From Flavobacteriaceae bacterium UBA1682 (GTDB lineage: Bacteria > Bacteroidota > Bacteroidia > Flavobacteriales > Flavobacteriaceae): a DNA stretch of 64,000 nucleotides. The notes below the pieces were generated by a model. That model was not told the DNA's origin, searched no databases, and saw only the letters and a program-made list of their open reading frames with translations. A program made the translations under genes and the position numbers. Positions 9,919 through 18,802 of the stretch are shown piece by piece. The stretch is taken from positions 374,663 through 438,662 of the forward strand of contig DCKE01000005.1 of NCBI GenBank assembly GCA_002320285.1. The letters run 5' to 3'. How positions within the stretch are numbered: the first letter of the stretch is position 1; each line of letters starts with the position of its first letter.

Positions 9919-11817
9919 TTAGTATGCACGAGCATCTTTGCCTTCATAAAAATTCATAAATGCTCGATTCACCACTCTTTTACCTCCATCAGTTGGATAG
10001 TTCCCAGTAAAATACCAATCCCCCAAACTATCTGGGCAAGCGATATGCAAACTATCAACCGTTTGAAAAAGAACTTTGACCTCCGATTTGATGCTTGGAT
10101 CTTTTACCATTTGTGCAATTTTATCGGAAATTTCCATATCAGTAAAGGGCGCATAAATCTCTTTAACGTAATTGACCACATCTACATCGGCGAAATTTTC
10201 TTGTGCTTTTGATTTTTTATACACCTCCTCTACAATATGATACATATTGCGTTCTTTAAGCAATTCCATAGCTGCTTGAAAAGCAATTAAACCTTCCAAT
10301 TTAGCCATATCAATTCCGTAGCAATCTGGATACCTCACCTGTGGTGCTGCAGAGACCACAACAATCTTTTTAGGATTCAAACGATCCAACATACGAATGA
10401 TACTCTTTTTTAACGTAGTACCTCTTACAATACTATCATCGATAATCACCAAATTATCCGTCGGTTTAATAACGCCATACGTCACATCATAAACGTGAGC
10501 AACTAAATCATCTCTACTGCTATCGTCTGTAATAAAGGTACGTAACTTAGCATCTTTGATCGCGATTTTTTCGGTACGTAATTTTACAGACAATATTTCT
10601 TGTAAGCGTTCTTCTGAGAGTTGCTCTTTATGAGCAAGTATATCTGCTATTTTTCGTTGATTTAAAAAATCTTGTGCTTCTTCAACCATTCCATAAAAAG
10701 AGGTTTCCGAAGTGTTTGGTATATAGGAAAAGACCGAGTTATCGGTATCGTTATCAATGGCTTTTAGCACTTCAGGAAAAATTAGTTTCCCCAAATCCTT
10801 GCGTTCTTGATAGATTTCAGCATCATTACCTCTTGAAAAATAGATCCGTTCAAAAGAACAGGCTCTTTTTTCCAAAGGTTCTAAGACTTGTTCAAAAGAC
10901 ACTGTAGCATCTTTTTTTATAATCATGGCTTGTCCGGGTTCAATTTCCTTGATTTGATCGTAAGGAACATTAAAAGCGGTTTGAATTACAGGACGTTCAG
11001 AAGCTACAACAACAATTTCTTCATCTTCATAATAAAACGCTGGGCGTATACCCGCTGGATCTCTGAAGACAAAAGCATCGCCATGTCCGATTAATCCGGC
11101 CATTACAAAACCACCATCCCAATTTTTCGAAGCTCTTTTAATAATTCTACCTACATCTAAACGCTCTCCAATGATTGGGGAGGCTTCTCTTTTAGAATAA
11201 CCTTCGTTCTTACACTCAAAGTAAAGATTTGTGACCTCGTCATCTAGAAAATGTCCGATCTTCTCCATAACCGTAACGGTATCAGCCATTTCCTTCGGAT
11301 GTTGTCCTAACCTTACCAAGTCATCAAAAAGGTCTTTAACATTGGTTAAATTAAAATTTCCGGCCACGATTAAGTTTCTATGCATCCAATTGTTTTGACG
11401 CAAAAACGGGTGTACACTTTCAATACTGTTTTTTCCGAAAGTTCCGTAACGAACATGCCCTAAGAACAACTCTCCTAAATAGGGAATATGTTGTTTTTGC
11501 AAATCAACATTGTCCGCATACTCAGGATTTTCTTCCAATTCTTGATTGATACGTCCGTTGATTTGAGTAAAAATATCTTGTATAGGTTGCGCTTGGTTGG
11601 AACGCACGCGACTAATATATCGTTCGCCCGGCTCCATATCCAATTTTATACTTGCCAATCCCGCTCCATCTTGCCCGCGATTGTGCTGCTTTTCCATAAG
11701 CAAGTACATTTTCTGAATGGCATAAAATGCCGTACCGTATTTTTCTTTATAAAAAGACAAAGGCTTCTTGAGTCTTAAAAGGGCAATACCACATTCGTGT
11801 TTTAGCGCGTCGCTCAT
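9919..11817 (-). CDS. purF: Amidophosphoribosyltransferase
   Basis: First committed enzyme of purine synthesis: PRPP plus glutamine gives 5-phosphoribosylamine. About 632 residues, longer than E. coli PurF (505), as in Bacteroidota forms. The N-terminal class II glutamine amidotransferase has its nucleophile Cys in HECGIALL after a short leader. The PRPP-binding loop is VIIDDSIVRGTTLKKS. The reading frame is open to 11865, but that stretch lies in the T-rich terminator of the upstream sugar kinase. The ATG giving MSDALKHECG (ending at 11817) is therefore chosen. It follows the pfkB-type gene by about 70 bases on the same strand. Confidence 0.93.
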   Translation of the reverse strand: MSDALKHECGIALLRLKKPLSFYKEKYGTAFYAIQKMYLLMEKQHNRGQDGAGLASIKLDMEPGERYISRVRSNQAQPIQDIFTQINGRINQELEENPEYADNVDLQKQHIPYLGELFLGHVRYGTFGKNSIESVHPFLRQNNWMHRNLIVAGNFNLTNVKDLFDDLVRLGQHPKEMADTVTVMEKIGHFLDDEVTNLYFECKNEGYSKREASPIIGERLDVGRIIKRASKNWDGGFVMAGLIGHGDAFVFRDPAGIRPAFYYEDEEIVVVASERPVIQTAFNVPYDQIKEIEPGQAMIIKKDATVSFEQVLEPLEKRACSFERIYFSRGNDAEIYQERKDLGKLIFPEVLKAIDNDTDNSVFSYIPNTSETSFYGMVEEAQDFLNQRKIADILAHKEQLSEERLQEILSVKLRTEKIAIKDAKLRTFITDDSSRDDLVAHVYDVTYGVIKPTDNLVIIDDSIVRGTTLKKSIIRMLDRLNPKKIVVVSAAPQVRYPDCYGIDMAKLEGLIAFQAAMELLKERNMYHIVEEVYKKSKAQENFADVDVVNYVKEIYAPFTDMEISDKIAQMVKDPSIKSEVKVLFQTVDSLHIACPDSLGDWYFTGNYPTDGGKRVVNRAFMNFYEGKDARAY

Positions 11818-11850
11818 ACTGTTTACTGTTGTTGTGTTGTTGTTTATAAT

Positions 11851-11875
11851 AAAAAAAAGCCCCATAAAGAGGCTT
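11851..11875 (-). terminator. Terminator between the sugar kinase and purF
   Basis: Short stem (11857-11861 with 11871-11875) followed on the minus strand by eight T. It lies between the sugar kinase stop and the purF start, so it could reduce read-through into purF. Confidence 0.65.
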
Positions 11876-11885
11876 CGGAAATCCG

Positions 11886-12815
11886 TTATTTAGATAATTC
11901 GATATCGAATTGTGTCAACATTTTAAATTGCTGCAATCTAGCATCCACATCTTCACGTGTCAACCGTTCCATACGCTGCGTACCAAACTCTTCTACACAA
12001 AAGGAAGCGAGATTCGATCCGTAGATGATGGCGTTTTTTAAGTTTCCAAAAGAGATATTGCTGCTTTGTGCAATATAGCCAGAAAACCCTCCTGCAAAAG
12101 TATCACCGGCACCTGTTGGATCATAAACTTCTTTTAAAGGCAACGCCGGTGCAAAAAACACATCAGAATTATGAAACAACAAAGCTCCATGTTCGCCTTT
12201 TTTAATCACAACATATTTAGGTCCCATTTGCTGAATAACCTCTGCAGCCTTAACCAAAGAATATTCTCCAGATAATTGACGGGCTTCTTCATCATTAATG
12301 GTTATAACATCGATGCGCTTCATCACTTCTTTGAGCTCTTCCAAGGCGCAGTCCATCCAAAAATTCATCGTATCCAATACAACTAATTTCGGTTTTTGCT
12401 TCATTTGATCTAAAACACTAATTTGGATATTGGGATGTAAATTTCCCAACATAACCACATCAGCCTCTTTAAAATTTTCTGGAACAATTGGATTAAAATC
12501 AGCTAGAACGTTTAATTGAGTTTCTAAAGTATCCCTAGAATTCAAATCGTTGTGATAACGTCCGCTCCAAAAGAAGGTTTTACCTCCTTTTACCACTTCA
12601 ATACCCGATATATCGATGTTTCTATTTTTTAAAAGATCTAAGTGTTCTTGAGGAAAATCATCTCCAACTACAGAAACTATCGCAGATTGCACTTTAAAGA
12701 ACGAGGCTGAAAGTCCAATATACGTAGCAGCTCCTCCTAAAATTTTATCAGTCTTTCCAAATGGGGTTTCAATGGCGTCAAAAGCGACTGTTCCCACAAT
12801 CAATAATTTATTCAT
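11886..12815 (-). CDS. PfkB-family carbohydrate/nucleoside kinase
   Basis: Ribokinase-fold kinase of 309 residues. The family C-terminal signature DPTGAGDTFAGGF (about residues 240-252) carries the catalytic Asp. The N-terminus MNKLLIVGTVAFDAIETPFG and KILGGAATYIGLSASFF are typical of the family. Longer open frame exists upstream to 12893, but the added residues look non-coding, and MNKLLIVG is the natural start. Substrate is unknown: sugars, adenosine or another nucleoside are all possible. It lies directly upstream of purF on the same strand with a hairpin between, which may hint at a nucleoside link. That is inference. Confidence 0.88.
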   Translation of the reverse strand: MNKLLIVGTVAFDAIETPFGKTDKILGGAATYIGLSASFFKVQSAIVSVVGDDFPQEHLDLLKNRNIDISGIEVVKGGKTFFWSGRYHNDLNSRDTLETQLNVLADFNPIVPENFKEADVVMLGNLHPNIQISVLDQMKQKPKLVVLDTMNFWMDCALEELKEVMKRIDVITINDEEARQLSGEYSLVKAAEVIQQMGPKYVVIKKGEHGALLFHNSDVFFAPALPLKEVYDPTGAGDTFAGGFSGYIAQSSNISFGNLKNAIIYGSNLASFCVEEFGTQRMERLTREDVDARLQQFKMLTQFDIELSK

Positions 12816-12992
12816 ATAAAGTGATAACAAATGAAGATGCAAATATAACGTATTAGTTATAGATGACAAAAATAGTATACTTAAAAACCCCAAGGTTTTT
12901 CGTTAAAATTAACTGCAGTATAGAAACCTAAAAATTTCGTAGTTGCTCGTACATAAAAACACTTGATTTCGCGCTTGTGATGAACAACAATA

Positions 12993-13469
12993 TCAATCGG
13001 TATTTTGTTCGTAATAAACATCGGCAGGCAATTGCGGTTGTTGCGCTGCTGCCACGGCCAACTGATCACAACGCTCATTCATCGGATGGTTATTATGTCC
13101 TTTGACCCATTTAAAATCCACAAAATGTTCGCGATATACAACTAGAAATCGCTTCCACAAATCCGGGTTTTTCCTACCGACAAATCCTTTTTTTTCCCAG
13201 CCAAAAACCCATCCTTTAACAACCGAATCCACCACATACTTAGAGTCTGACACTACCAAGACCTTTGTCTTTGGATTTTTTAATTTCTCCAAACCGACGA
13301 TGACCGCTAAAAGCTCCATTCTATTGTTTGTCGTTTTTCTAAAACCACCTGAAAATTCTTTATACACTTTTTTACCAGCCCATTCCAAGATTAATCCATA
13401 ACCTCCAGGTCCTGGGTTTCCTCGTGATGATCCGTCGGTATATAAAATAACTTGATGTAGTTCTGCCAT
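12993..13469 (-). CDS. rnhA: Ribonuclease HI
   Basis: Degrades the RNA strand of RNA-DNA hybrids (primers, R-loops); 158 residues, cytosolic. All four acidic active-site positions are visible: Asp in LYTDGSSRGNPGPGG, Glu in NRMELLAVI, Asp in VVSDSKYVVDS and Asp in NERCDQLAV. KGHNNHPMNE has the active-site-loop His. The start lies 2 bases after the purN stop, so purN-rnhA is one operon. Confidence 0.95.
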   Translation of the reverse strand: MAELHQVILYTDGSSRGNPGPGGYGLILEWAGKKVYKEFSGGFRKTTNNRMELLAVIVGLEKLKNPKTKVLVVSDSKYVVDSVVKGWVFGWEKKGFVGRKNPDLWKRFLVVYREHFVDFKWVKGHNNHPMNERCDQLAVAAAQQPQLPADVYYEQNTD

Positions 13470-13471
13470 TA

Positions 13472-14035
13472 TTACGATTTTAAAAGAGATTCAATAACCT
13501 CAGGAAAATGTTTGTATTCTAATTGTTGTACCGCTTGAGCAATTTGTTCTACCGACATCGCGCTATTAATAGGGGTCGTCGCTTGAAAAATAACCCCACC
13601 TTCGTCATAATTTGCATTGACAAAATGAATAGTAATTCCCGTTTCGTGCTCTTTATTCTCCAAAACCGCCTGATGTACGAATTTCCCATACATGCCCTTA
13701 CCACCGTATTTTGGCAATAAGGCCGGATGAATATTGATGATTTTATTTTCAAAGACATCGACTAAAACCTCCGGAAACTTCCATAAAAAACCAGCTAAAA
13801 CGATCAGATCCGGTTTAAAATCCTGCATGCTTTTCTGCACGGTGCCATCATTTAACATAATTCGATTAAAAATTACAACAGGAACTTGATTTTTTGTCGC
13901 TTTTTCTATTACCTTAGCTTCTGGGTTATTTACAAAAACTAAAAACGCGATATTTTCGGTCTTGTTTTTGAAATAGGTGATGATATTTTCAACATTAGTG
14001 CCTGATCCGGAAGCGAATAAAATTATTTTTTTCAT
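13472..14035 (-). CDS. purN: Phosphoribosylglycinamide formyltransferase
   Basis: Transfers a formyl group from 10-formyl-THF to GAR in purine synthesis; 187 residues, cytosolic. The phosphate-binding N-terminus FASGSGTNVENII is clear. The catalytic block NIHPALLPKYGGKGMYG contains the Asn-x-His pair, and ETGITIHFVNANYDEGGVIFQ carries the catalytic His and Asp region. It diverges from acpP with a 195-base intergenic gap and is followed by rnhA after 2 bases. Confidence 0.95.
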   Translation of the reverse strand: MKKIILFASGSGTNVENIITYFKNKTENIAFLVFVNNPEAKVIEKATKNQVPVVIFNRIMLNDGTVQKSMQDFKPDLIVLAGFLWKFPEVLVDVFENKIINIHPALLPKYGGKGMYGKFVHQAVLENKEHETGITIHFVNANYDEGGVIFQATTPINSAMSVEQIAQAVQQLEYKHFPEVIESLLKS

Positions 14036-14191
14036 CTATTTTTAGTGAGAGTAAGTTAGAAACGAGCAAATTGAATGCAAAAAAAAGAATAATAACTGAC
14101 AATAAACAGAAAAATAGACAGAAGTATTAATTATTTTTATAATTTCGCACCGACAATTAACATGTAAAAACTGGTATTAAATAAAGTTTTT

Positions 14192-14199
14192 TATTTTTG
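14192..14199 (+). promoter_or_regulatory. -7 element of acpP promoter
   Basis: TATTTTTG fits TAnnTTTG, 31 bases before the acpP ATG. No clear TTG was found at the -33 distance. Confidence 0.5.
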
Positions 14200-14230
14200 C
14201 CATCGAAATTAAATTTAAAATTAAAAGATT

Positions 14231-14467
14231 ATGTCAGACATTGCATCAAGAGTAAAAGCGATTATCGTTGACAAATTAGGCGTTGACGAGAACGAAGTTG
14301 TAGCAGAAGCAAGCTTCACAAATGATTTAGGAGCTGATTCACTAGACACTGTTGAGCTTATCATGGAATTCGAAAAAGAATTTGATATTCAGATTCCAGA
14401 TGACCAAGCTGAAAACATCGCTACAGTAGGTCAAGCTATCTCTTACATTGAAGAAGCTAAAAAATAA
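14231..14467 (+). CDS. acpP: Acyl carrier protein
   Basis: Small acidic carrier (78 residues) for fatty acid synthesis. The phosphopantetheine attachment Ser is in GADSLDTVELIMEFE (near residue 38). FabF is encoded next on the same strand after about 200 bases that contain two hairpins. The order acpP-fabF-rnc is conserved in many bacteria. Confidence 0.97.
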   Translation: MSDIASRVKAIIVDKLGVDENEVVAEASFTNDLGADSLDTVELIMEFEKEFDIQIPDDQAENIATVGQAISYIEEAKK

Positions 14468-14475
14468 TAACTTTA

Positions 14476-14504
14476 ACTCACGTGTTTTATAAAAACACGT
14501 GAGT
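14476..14504 (+). terminator. Terminator or attenuator after acpP
   Basis: Thirteen-base perfect arms (14476-14488 and 14492-14504) with a 3-base loop, then a T-rich run. It starts 9 bases past the acpP stop, inside the acpP-fabF gap. It probably sets high acpP versus lower fabF expression. Confidence 0.8.
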
Positions 14505-14595
14505 GTTATTATTTTTTAAAAGTAGACTAGACAGGTTTTTTAAAAAACGGAAAAAGGACAGATTGGAGACAATCTTAAAATTATAAAATTAAACT

Positions 14596-14635
14596 ACCCA
14601 ATGTTTCCTTTTTTATATAAAAGAGATCATTGGGT
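14596..14635 (+). promoter_or_regulatory. Second hairpin in the acpP-fabF leader
   Basis: Eight-base perfect arms (14596-14603 and 14628-14635) with a partly self-pairing AT-rich loop, followed by ATTTTAATTT. It lies 39 bases upstream of fabF and may be an attenuator. Function is inferred only from position. Confidence 0.45.
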
Positions 14636-14674
14636 ATTTTAATTTATTGACATTAAAACTATAAAAAATTTTTT

Positions 14675-15928
14675 ATGAAATTAAAGCGAGTTGTTGTAAC
14701 AGGTTTAGGTGCACTGACCCCTATTGGAAATAATGTTCAGGAATACTGGAACAACCTAATTCATGGAGTGAGCGGTGCAGCACCCATAACTTATTTTGAC
14801 GCTACCAATTTCAAAACACAATTTGCCTGTGAATTGAAAGGCTTTAATGTAGAAGATTTTATAGACAGAAAAGAAGCCCGAAAAATGGACCGTTACGCGC
14901 AGTATGCGATGGTAACAGCACAAGAGGCCATGTTAGATGCCCAATTTGACTTGGACAAAATCGACCATGACCGCGCTGGAGTTATCTGGGGTTCAGGAAT
15001 TGGAGGTTTAGAGACTTTTCAGCACGAAGTGACGAATTTTGTAAACGGTAACGGTACACCAAAATTCAATCCATTCTTTATACCAAAGATGATCGCTGAT
15101 ATCGCAGGAGGTCATATTTCTATAAAATATGGTTTTAGAGGACCAAACTTCACTACAGTATCTGCTTGTGCATCATCGACTAATGCGTTGATCGATGCTT
15201 TTAACTACATCCGTCTCGGTCATGCCGACATAATGATTACAGGTGGATCAGAAGCTGCAGTTACCATTGCAGGTGTAGGAGGTTTTAACGCCATGCATGC
15301 TTTATCTACGAGAAATGACGATCCAAAAACAGCCTCTCGTCCCATGGACAAAGACCGCGAAGGATTTGTATTAGGAGAAGGTGCTGGTGCTTTAATTCTA
15401 GAGGAATACGAACACGCCATTGCAAGAGGTGCCAAAATCTATTGCGAAATAGGCGGTGGCGGTATGTCTGCAGATGCGTATCACATTACAGCTCCACATC
15501 CAGAAGGGCTAGGTGCTAAAAACGTGATGTTAAACTGTTTACGCGATGCGGGTTTAACCCCGAAAGACGTAGATGGTGTAAATATGCACGGTACTTCAAC
15601 TCCATTAGGAGATATAGCCGAATCCAAAGCCATTCAACACGTTTTTGGTGAACATGCTTACACCTTAAATTTAAATGCAACCAAGTCTATGACTGGACAT
15701 TTGCTAGGTGCGGCAGGAGCTATTGAAACCATTGCTTCCATCAAATCTATTGTTCACGGAATCATTCCTCCGACAATCAACCATTTTACAGATGATGAAA
15801 ACATCGATCCAAAACTCAATTTCACTTTCAACGAAGCGCAAAAACGCGACGTAAAAGTAATTATGAGTAATACATTTGGTTTTGGTGGACACAACGCTTG
15901 TGTATTGGTTAAAAAATTAGATTTTTAA
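14675..15928 (+). CDS. fabF: 3-oxoacyl-ACP synthase II
   Basis: Elongating condensing enzyme of fatty acid synthesis, 417 residues. The nucleophile Cys is in VSACASSTNA (near residue 166). The two catalytic His are in MHGTSTPLGD and KSMTGHLLGAAGA, and the C-terminal NTFGFGGHNA motif is intact. It lies in the acpP-fabF-rnc cluster; rnc starts 15 bases after its stop. Confidence 0.97.
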   Translation: MKLKRVVVTGLGALTPIGNNVQEYWNNLIHGVSGAAPITYFDATNFKTQFACELKGFNVEDFIDRKEARKMDRYAQYAMVTAQEAMLDAQFDLDKIDHDRAGVIWGSGIGGLETFQHEVTNFVNGNGTPKFNPFFIPKMIADIAGGHISIKYGFRGPNFTTVSACASSTNALIDAFNYIRLGHADIMITGGSEAAVTIAGVGGFNAMHALSTRNDDPKTASRPMDKDREGFVLGEGAGALILEEYEHAIARGAKIYCEIGGGGMSADAYHITAPHPEGLGAKNVMLNCLRDAGLTPKDVDGVNMHGTSTPLGDIAESKAIQHVFGEHAYTLNLNATKSMTGHLLGAAGAIETIASIKSIVHGIIPPTINHFTDDENIDPKLNFTFNEAQKRDVKVIMSNTFGFGGHNACVLVKKLDF

Positions 15929-15943
15929 ACCACCATCAACGTG

Positions 15944-16693
15944 ATGAGGATACTTAATAAATTGTTTAAAATTTCCCGTTCTCAACCAGAAAACGGGTTT
16001 TTTTATGATCAAATAACCCATATTATTGGCGATAAACCTGCCGATATACAAAATTTCAAAAGAGCTTTCACCCATCGTTCTATGAATTTAATCGATGCTC
16101 ACGGTCATCCGATCAATTATGAGCGTTTGGAATTCTTAGGTGATGCCATGTTGGGGTCGGTAATCGCATCGCACTTATATGTGCAAGTTCCCAATGGAGA
16201 CGAGGGGTATTTGACCAAAATGCGCTCAAAAATCGTCAGTAGGGAAAACCTTAATGAACTCGGCAAAAGTCTAAAGCTAACCGAATTGGTTGAAAGCAAA
16301 ATTGGAAAACAACAATTTGGAGAAAATATATATGGCAATTTGCTAGAAGCACTGATCGGCGCCATTTATTTAGATAAAGGCTATCCGGCTTGTGAAAAAT
16401 TTATCCACAATAGAATTTTACAAAAGGAAGTTGATATACAGCGACTCGAGACCAAAATCACCAGTTATAAAAGTTTATTAATCGAATGGTGTCAGAAGAA
16501 GAAATACTCCTTTAAGTTTGAATCTTTTGAAGAGGAAAGTTGTGAAGACGTGCGCTATTTTGGCGTTAAGTTGTACATCAACGATAAAGTTGTAGGTCGT
16601 GCAAGGGGAACTTCAAAAAAGAAAGCTGAGGAAAAAGCCGCACAACGCGCCTATTTTGCCCTGCAAGAGAAAATCATCTCTGGCGAAAAATAA
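15944..16693 (+). CDS. rnc: Ribonuclease III
   Basis: Double-stranded-RNA endonuclease for rRNA and mRNA processing, 249 residues. The signature ERLEFLGDAMLGS has the metal-binding acidic residues, and NLLEALIGAIYLDKG has the second acidic pair. The C-terminal dsRNA-binding domain ends in GTSKKKAEEKAAQRAYFAL. A GTG one codon earlier (15941) is an alternative start; ATG at 15944 is preferred. It is transcribed after fabF with a 15-base gap. Confidence 0.95.
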   Translation: MRILNKLFKISRSQPENGFFYDQITHIIGDKPADIQNFKRAFTHRSMNLIDAHGHPINYERLEFLGDAMLGSVIASHLYVQVPNGDEGYLTKMRSKIVSRENLNELGKSLKLTELVESKIGKQQFGENIYGNLLEALIGAIYLDKGYPACEKFIHNRILQKEVDIQRLETKITSYKSLLIEWCQKKKYSFKFESFEEESCEDVRYFGVKLYINDKVVGRARGTSKKKAEEKAAQRAYFALQEKIISGEK

Positions 16694-16752
16694 CTTAACA
16701 TTTCCTTGTCATTTATGTTCGTCCATTAATTCACCTATCTGTTTTAAAGTCG

Positions 16753-16760
16753 TATATTTG
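16753..16760 (+). promoter_or_regulatory. -7 element before the IPExxxVDY gene
   Basis: TATATTTG fits TAnnTTTG, 16 bases before the ATG. No clear -33 TTG. Confidence 0.45.
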
Positions 16761-16776
16761 CAGCTAACTCATCTAT

Positions 16777-17262
16777 ATGACTATACATAGGATATCCATA
16801 GACGATTTTATTTCAAGTGACTACGAGTTGATTGCCATACACTCCGGACTAGAAGATTACCGAGTAGCCTTTTTTATCAATCAAGCTCTTGGAACACAAT
16901 TGTCGAAGTGTAAGGAAGAGATCGAAATTAATACCGGACAAATTCCAAGTTATTTTTCTCATTATTTATTTGAAGATTGCAGACAAGATATCATTTGGAA
17001 TCTCGCATCTAATAAAACCTTTTTCTCCACAGACAACACCGCTCCTTCTCCCCTTTTCAAGGAATTAAATCCCGCTTTCTTTACTCCTATTTATTTATTA
17101 CCCGAGTTAAAAAAGGTTGATTATATATTAAAAATTGAAAATACAGATCATACCTTTGATATAGATAGTGTGATAGAGAAGTTAAATGCCCTCAAAAGCA
17201 TTACCACTGCTTACGAATTACAACAAAACACCATAAAGTCAAAAAACAACTTAATATTCTAA
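16777..17262 (+). CDS. IPExxxVDY family protein
   Basis: Small protein (161 residues) of a Bacteroidota-specific family named after a conserved motif, here present as LPELKKVDYIL near residue 110. Function is not known to me. There is no signal peptide or membrane segment. The next gene, pyk, starts 3 bases after its stop, so the two form an operon. This pairing suggests, but does not show, a role tied to central carbon metabolism. Confidence 0.85.
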   Translation: MTIHRISIDDFISSDYELIAIHSGLEDYRVAFFINQALGTQLSKCKEEIEINTGQIPSYFSHYLFEDCRQDIIWNLASNKTFFSTDNTAPSPLFKELNPAFFTPIYLLPELKKVDYILKIENTDHTFDIDSVIEKLNALKSITTAYELQQNTIKSKNNLIF

Positions 17263-17265
17263 AAA

Positions 17266-18696
17266 ATGTTAACAAGAAAAAAAACCAAAATAGTAGCCAC
17301 ATTAGGTCCTGCTTCTAGTTCAAAAGAGGTCATCAAAGCCATGATCGATTCTGGGGTAAATGTTTTTAGAATAAATTTTTCCCATGCCGACTACAGCGAT
17401 GTAGAGGACAAGATTAGAATTATTCGAGAACTCAATGAAGAATTTGGATACACCACATCGATACTAGGTGATTTACAAGGTCCTAAGTTACGTGTCGGTA
17501 TCATGAAAGAAGATGTAATTGTTTCTAAAGGAGATATCATTACCTTTTCTACTGCAGAAGAATTTCACGGAACAGCAGAGCGCGTTTATATGAATTACAA
17601 AAACTTCCCTATGGATGTCAATCCGGGTGAGAGTATTTTATTAGACGATGGTAAATTGCTATTTGAAGTTATAGAAACCAATAAAAAAGACGAAGTAAAA
17701 GCTTTAGTCGTACAAGGAGGTCCACTTCGATCTAAAAAAGGAGTAAACCTTCCTAAAACCAAAGTTTCCCTACCTGCTCTTACTGAAAAAGATATCCGCG
17801 ATGCTATTTTTGCCATCAAAAATAAAGTAGACTGGATCGCCTTATCCTTTGTAAGAACACCCGAGGACTTAGAAGATCTAAGAAACCTGATCAACGAACA
17901 TTCGGAACATAAAATTCCAATTATTGCCAAGATCGAAAAACCTGAAGCGGTAGCCAATATCAACAAAATCATTGCTTACTGCGATGGTCTTATGGTGGCC
18001 CGTGGAGACTTAGGTGTAGAAATTCCAGCACAAGAGGTTCCTTTGATTCAGAAACAATTGGTTCAAAAAGCAAAATCTGCACGTATTCCGGTTATTATCG
18101 CCACTCAGATGATGGAAACCATGATTAGTAGCCTTACACCAACGCGTGCGGAAGTTAATGACGTAGCCAACTCCGTTATGGATGGTGCTGATGCCGTGAT
18201 GTTGTCGGGAGAAACTTCTGTAGGAAGCTACCCAGTTCAGGTTATTGAAAAAATGAGCCAGATCATCCTTAGTGTTGAAGACTCACCATTAATCAAATTA
18301 CCACAAAATACACCGGAAATTAAAACCAAAAGATATATTACTAAATCCATTTGTTATCACGCAGCTACTATGGCTAATGATATTGATGCCAAAGTAATAT
18401 GTACTTTAACCAATAGTGGATATACAGCCTTCCAAATTTCGGCGTGGAGGCCAAATTCTCATATTTTAGTTTTTACCTCAAACAAACGAATCTTAACGCA
18501 ATTAAGTTTGCTATGGGGAGTTTCTGCTTATTACTACGATAAGTATGTCAGCACAGATGAAACCATTGAAGACATCAACTCTTTAGCCCGTGCACACGGC
18601 TATGTAGGAAAAGGGGATATGATCATCAACCTAGCAGCTATGCCAATCGTTGAACGTGGCATGGTGAATACTTTAAGAATTTCTGAAGTTCTATAA
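17266..18696 (+). CDS. pyk: Pyruvate kinase
   Basis: Last step of glycolysis, phosphoenolpyruvate plus ADP to pyruvate plus ATP; 476 residues. The N-terminus TKIVATLGPAS is typical. The active-site region IAKIEKPEAVANI has the catalytic Lys-Glu, followed by DGLMVARGDLGVEIP and TQMMETMI. It ends with a C-terminal alpha/beta domain. It is co-transcribed with the IPExxxVDY gene 3 bases upstream and converges on dinB. Confidence 0.97.
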   Translation: MLTRKKTKIVATLGPASSSKEVIKAMIDSGVNVFRINFSHADYSDVEDKIRIIRELNEEFGYTTSILGDLQGPKLRVGIMKEDVIVSKGDIITFSTAEEFHGTAERVYMNYKNFPMDVNPGESILLDDGKLLFEVIETNKKDEVKALVVQGGPLRSKKGVNLPKTKVSLPALTEKDIRDAIFAIKNKVDWIALSFVRTPEDLEDLRNLINEHSEHKIPIIAKIEKPEAVANINKIIAYCDGLMVARGDLGVEIPAQEVPLIQKQLVQKAKSARIPVIIATQMMETMISSLTPTRAEVNDVANSVMDGADAVMLSGETSVGSYPVQVIEKMSQIILSVEDSPLIKLPQNTPEIKTKRYITKSICYHAATMANDIDAKVICTLTNSGYTAFQISAWRPNSHILVFTSNKRILTQLSLLWGVSAYYYDKYVSTDETIEDINSLARAHGYVGKGDMIINLAAMPIVERGMVNTLRISEVL

Positions 18697-18776
18697 GGAC
18701 GTTTGCACCGCAAACTCAGATAGCGGTCAGATCTCTAAAACAGTTCTTAAACCTCTTATAACGGACAATCGTTAAC

Positions 18777-18796
18777 GGACAGGTCGTGACCTGTCC
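18777..18796. repeat. Short perfect inverted repeat between pyk and dinB
   Basis: Nine-base arms (18777-18785 and 18788-18796) with a 2-base spacer. It lies in the convergent gap and may act as a weak bidirectional terminator, although no long T run follows. Confidence 0.5.
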
Positions 18797-18802
18797 TTGC
18801 GA

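Noticed and set aside
11818..11865. Longer purF start
   Set aside because: The extra codons lie in the terminator hairpin and T run of the upstream gene.
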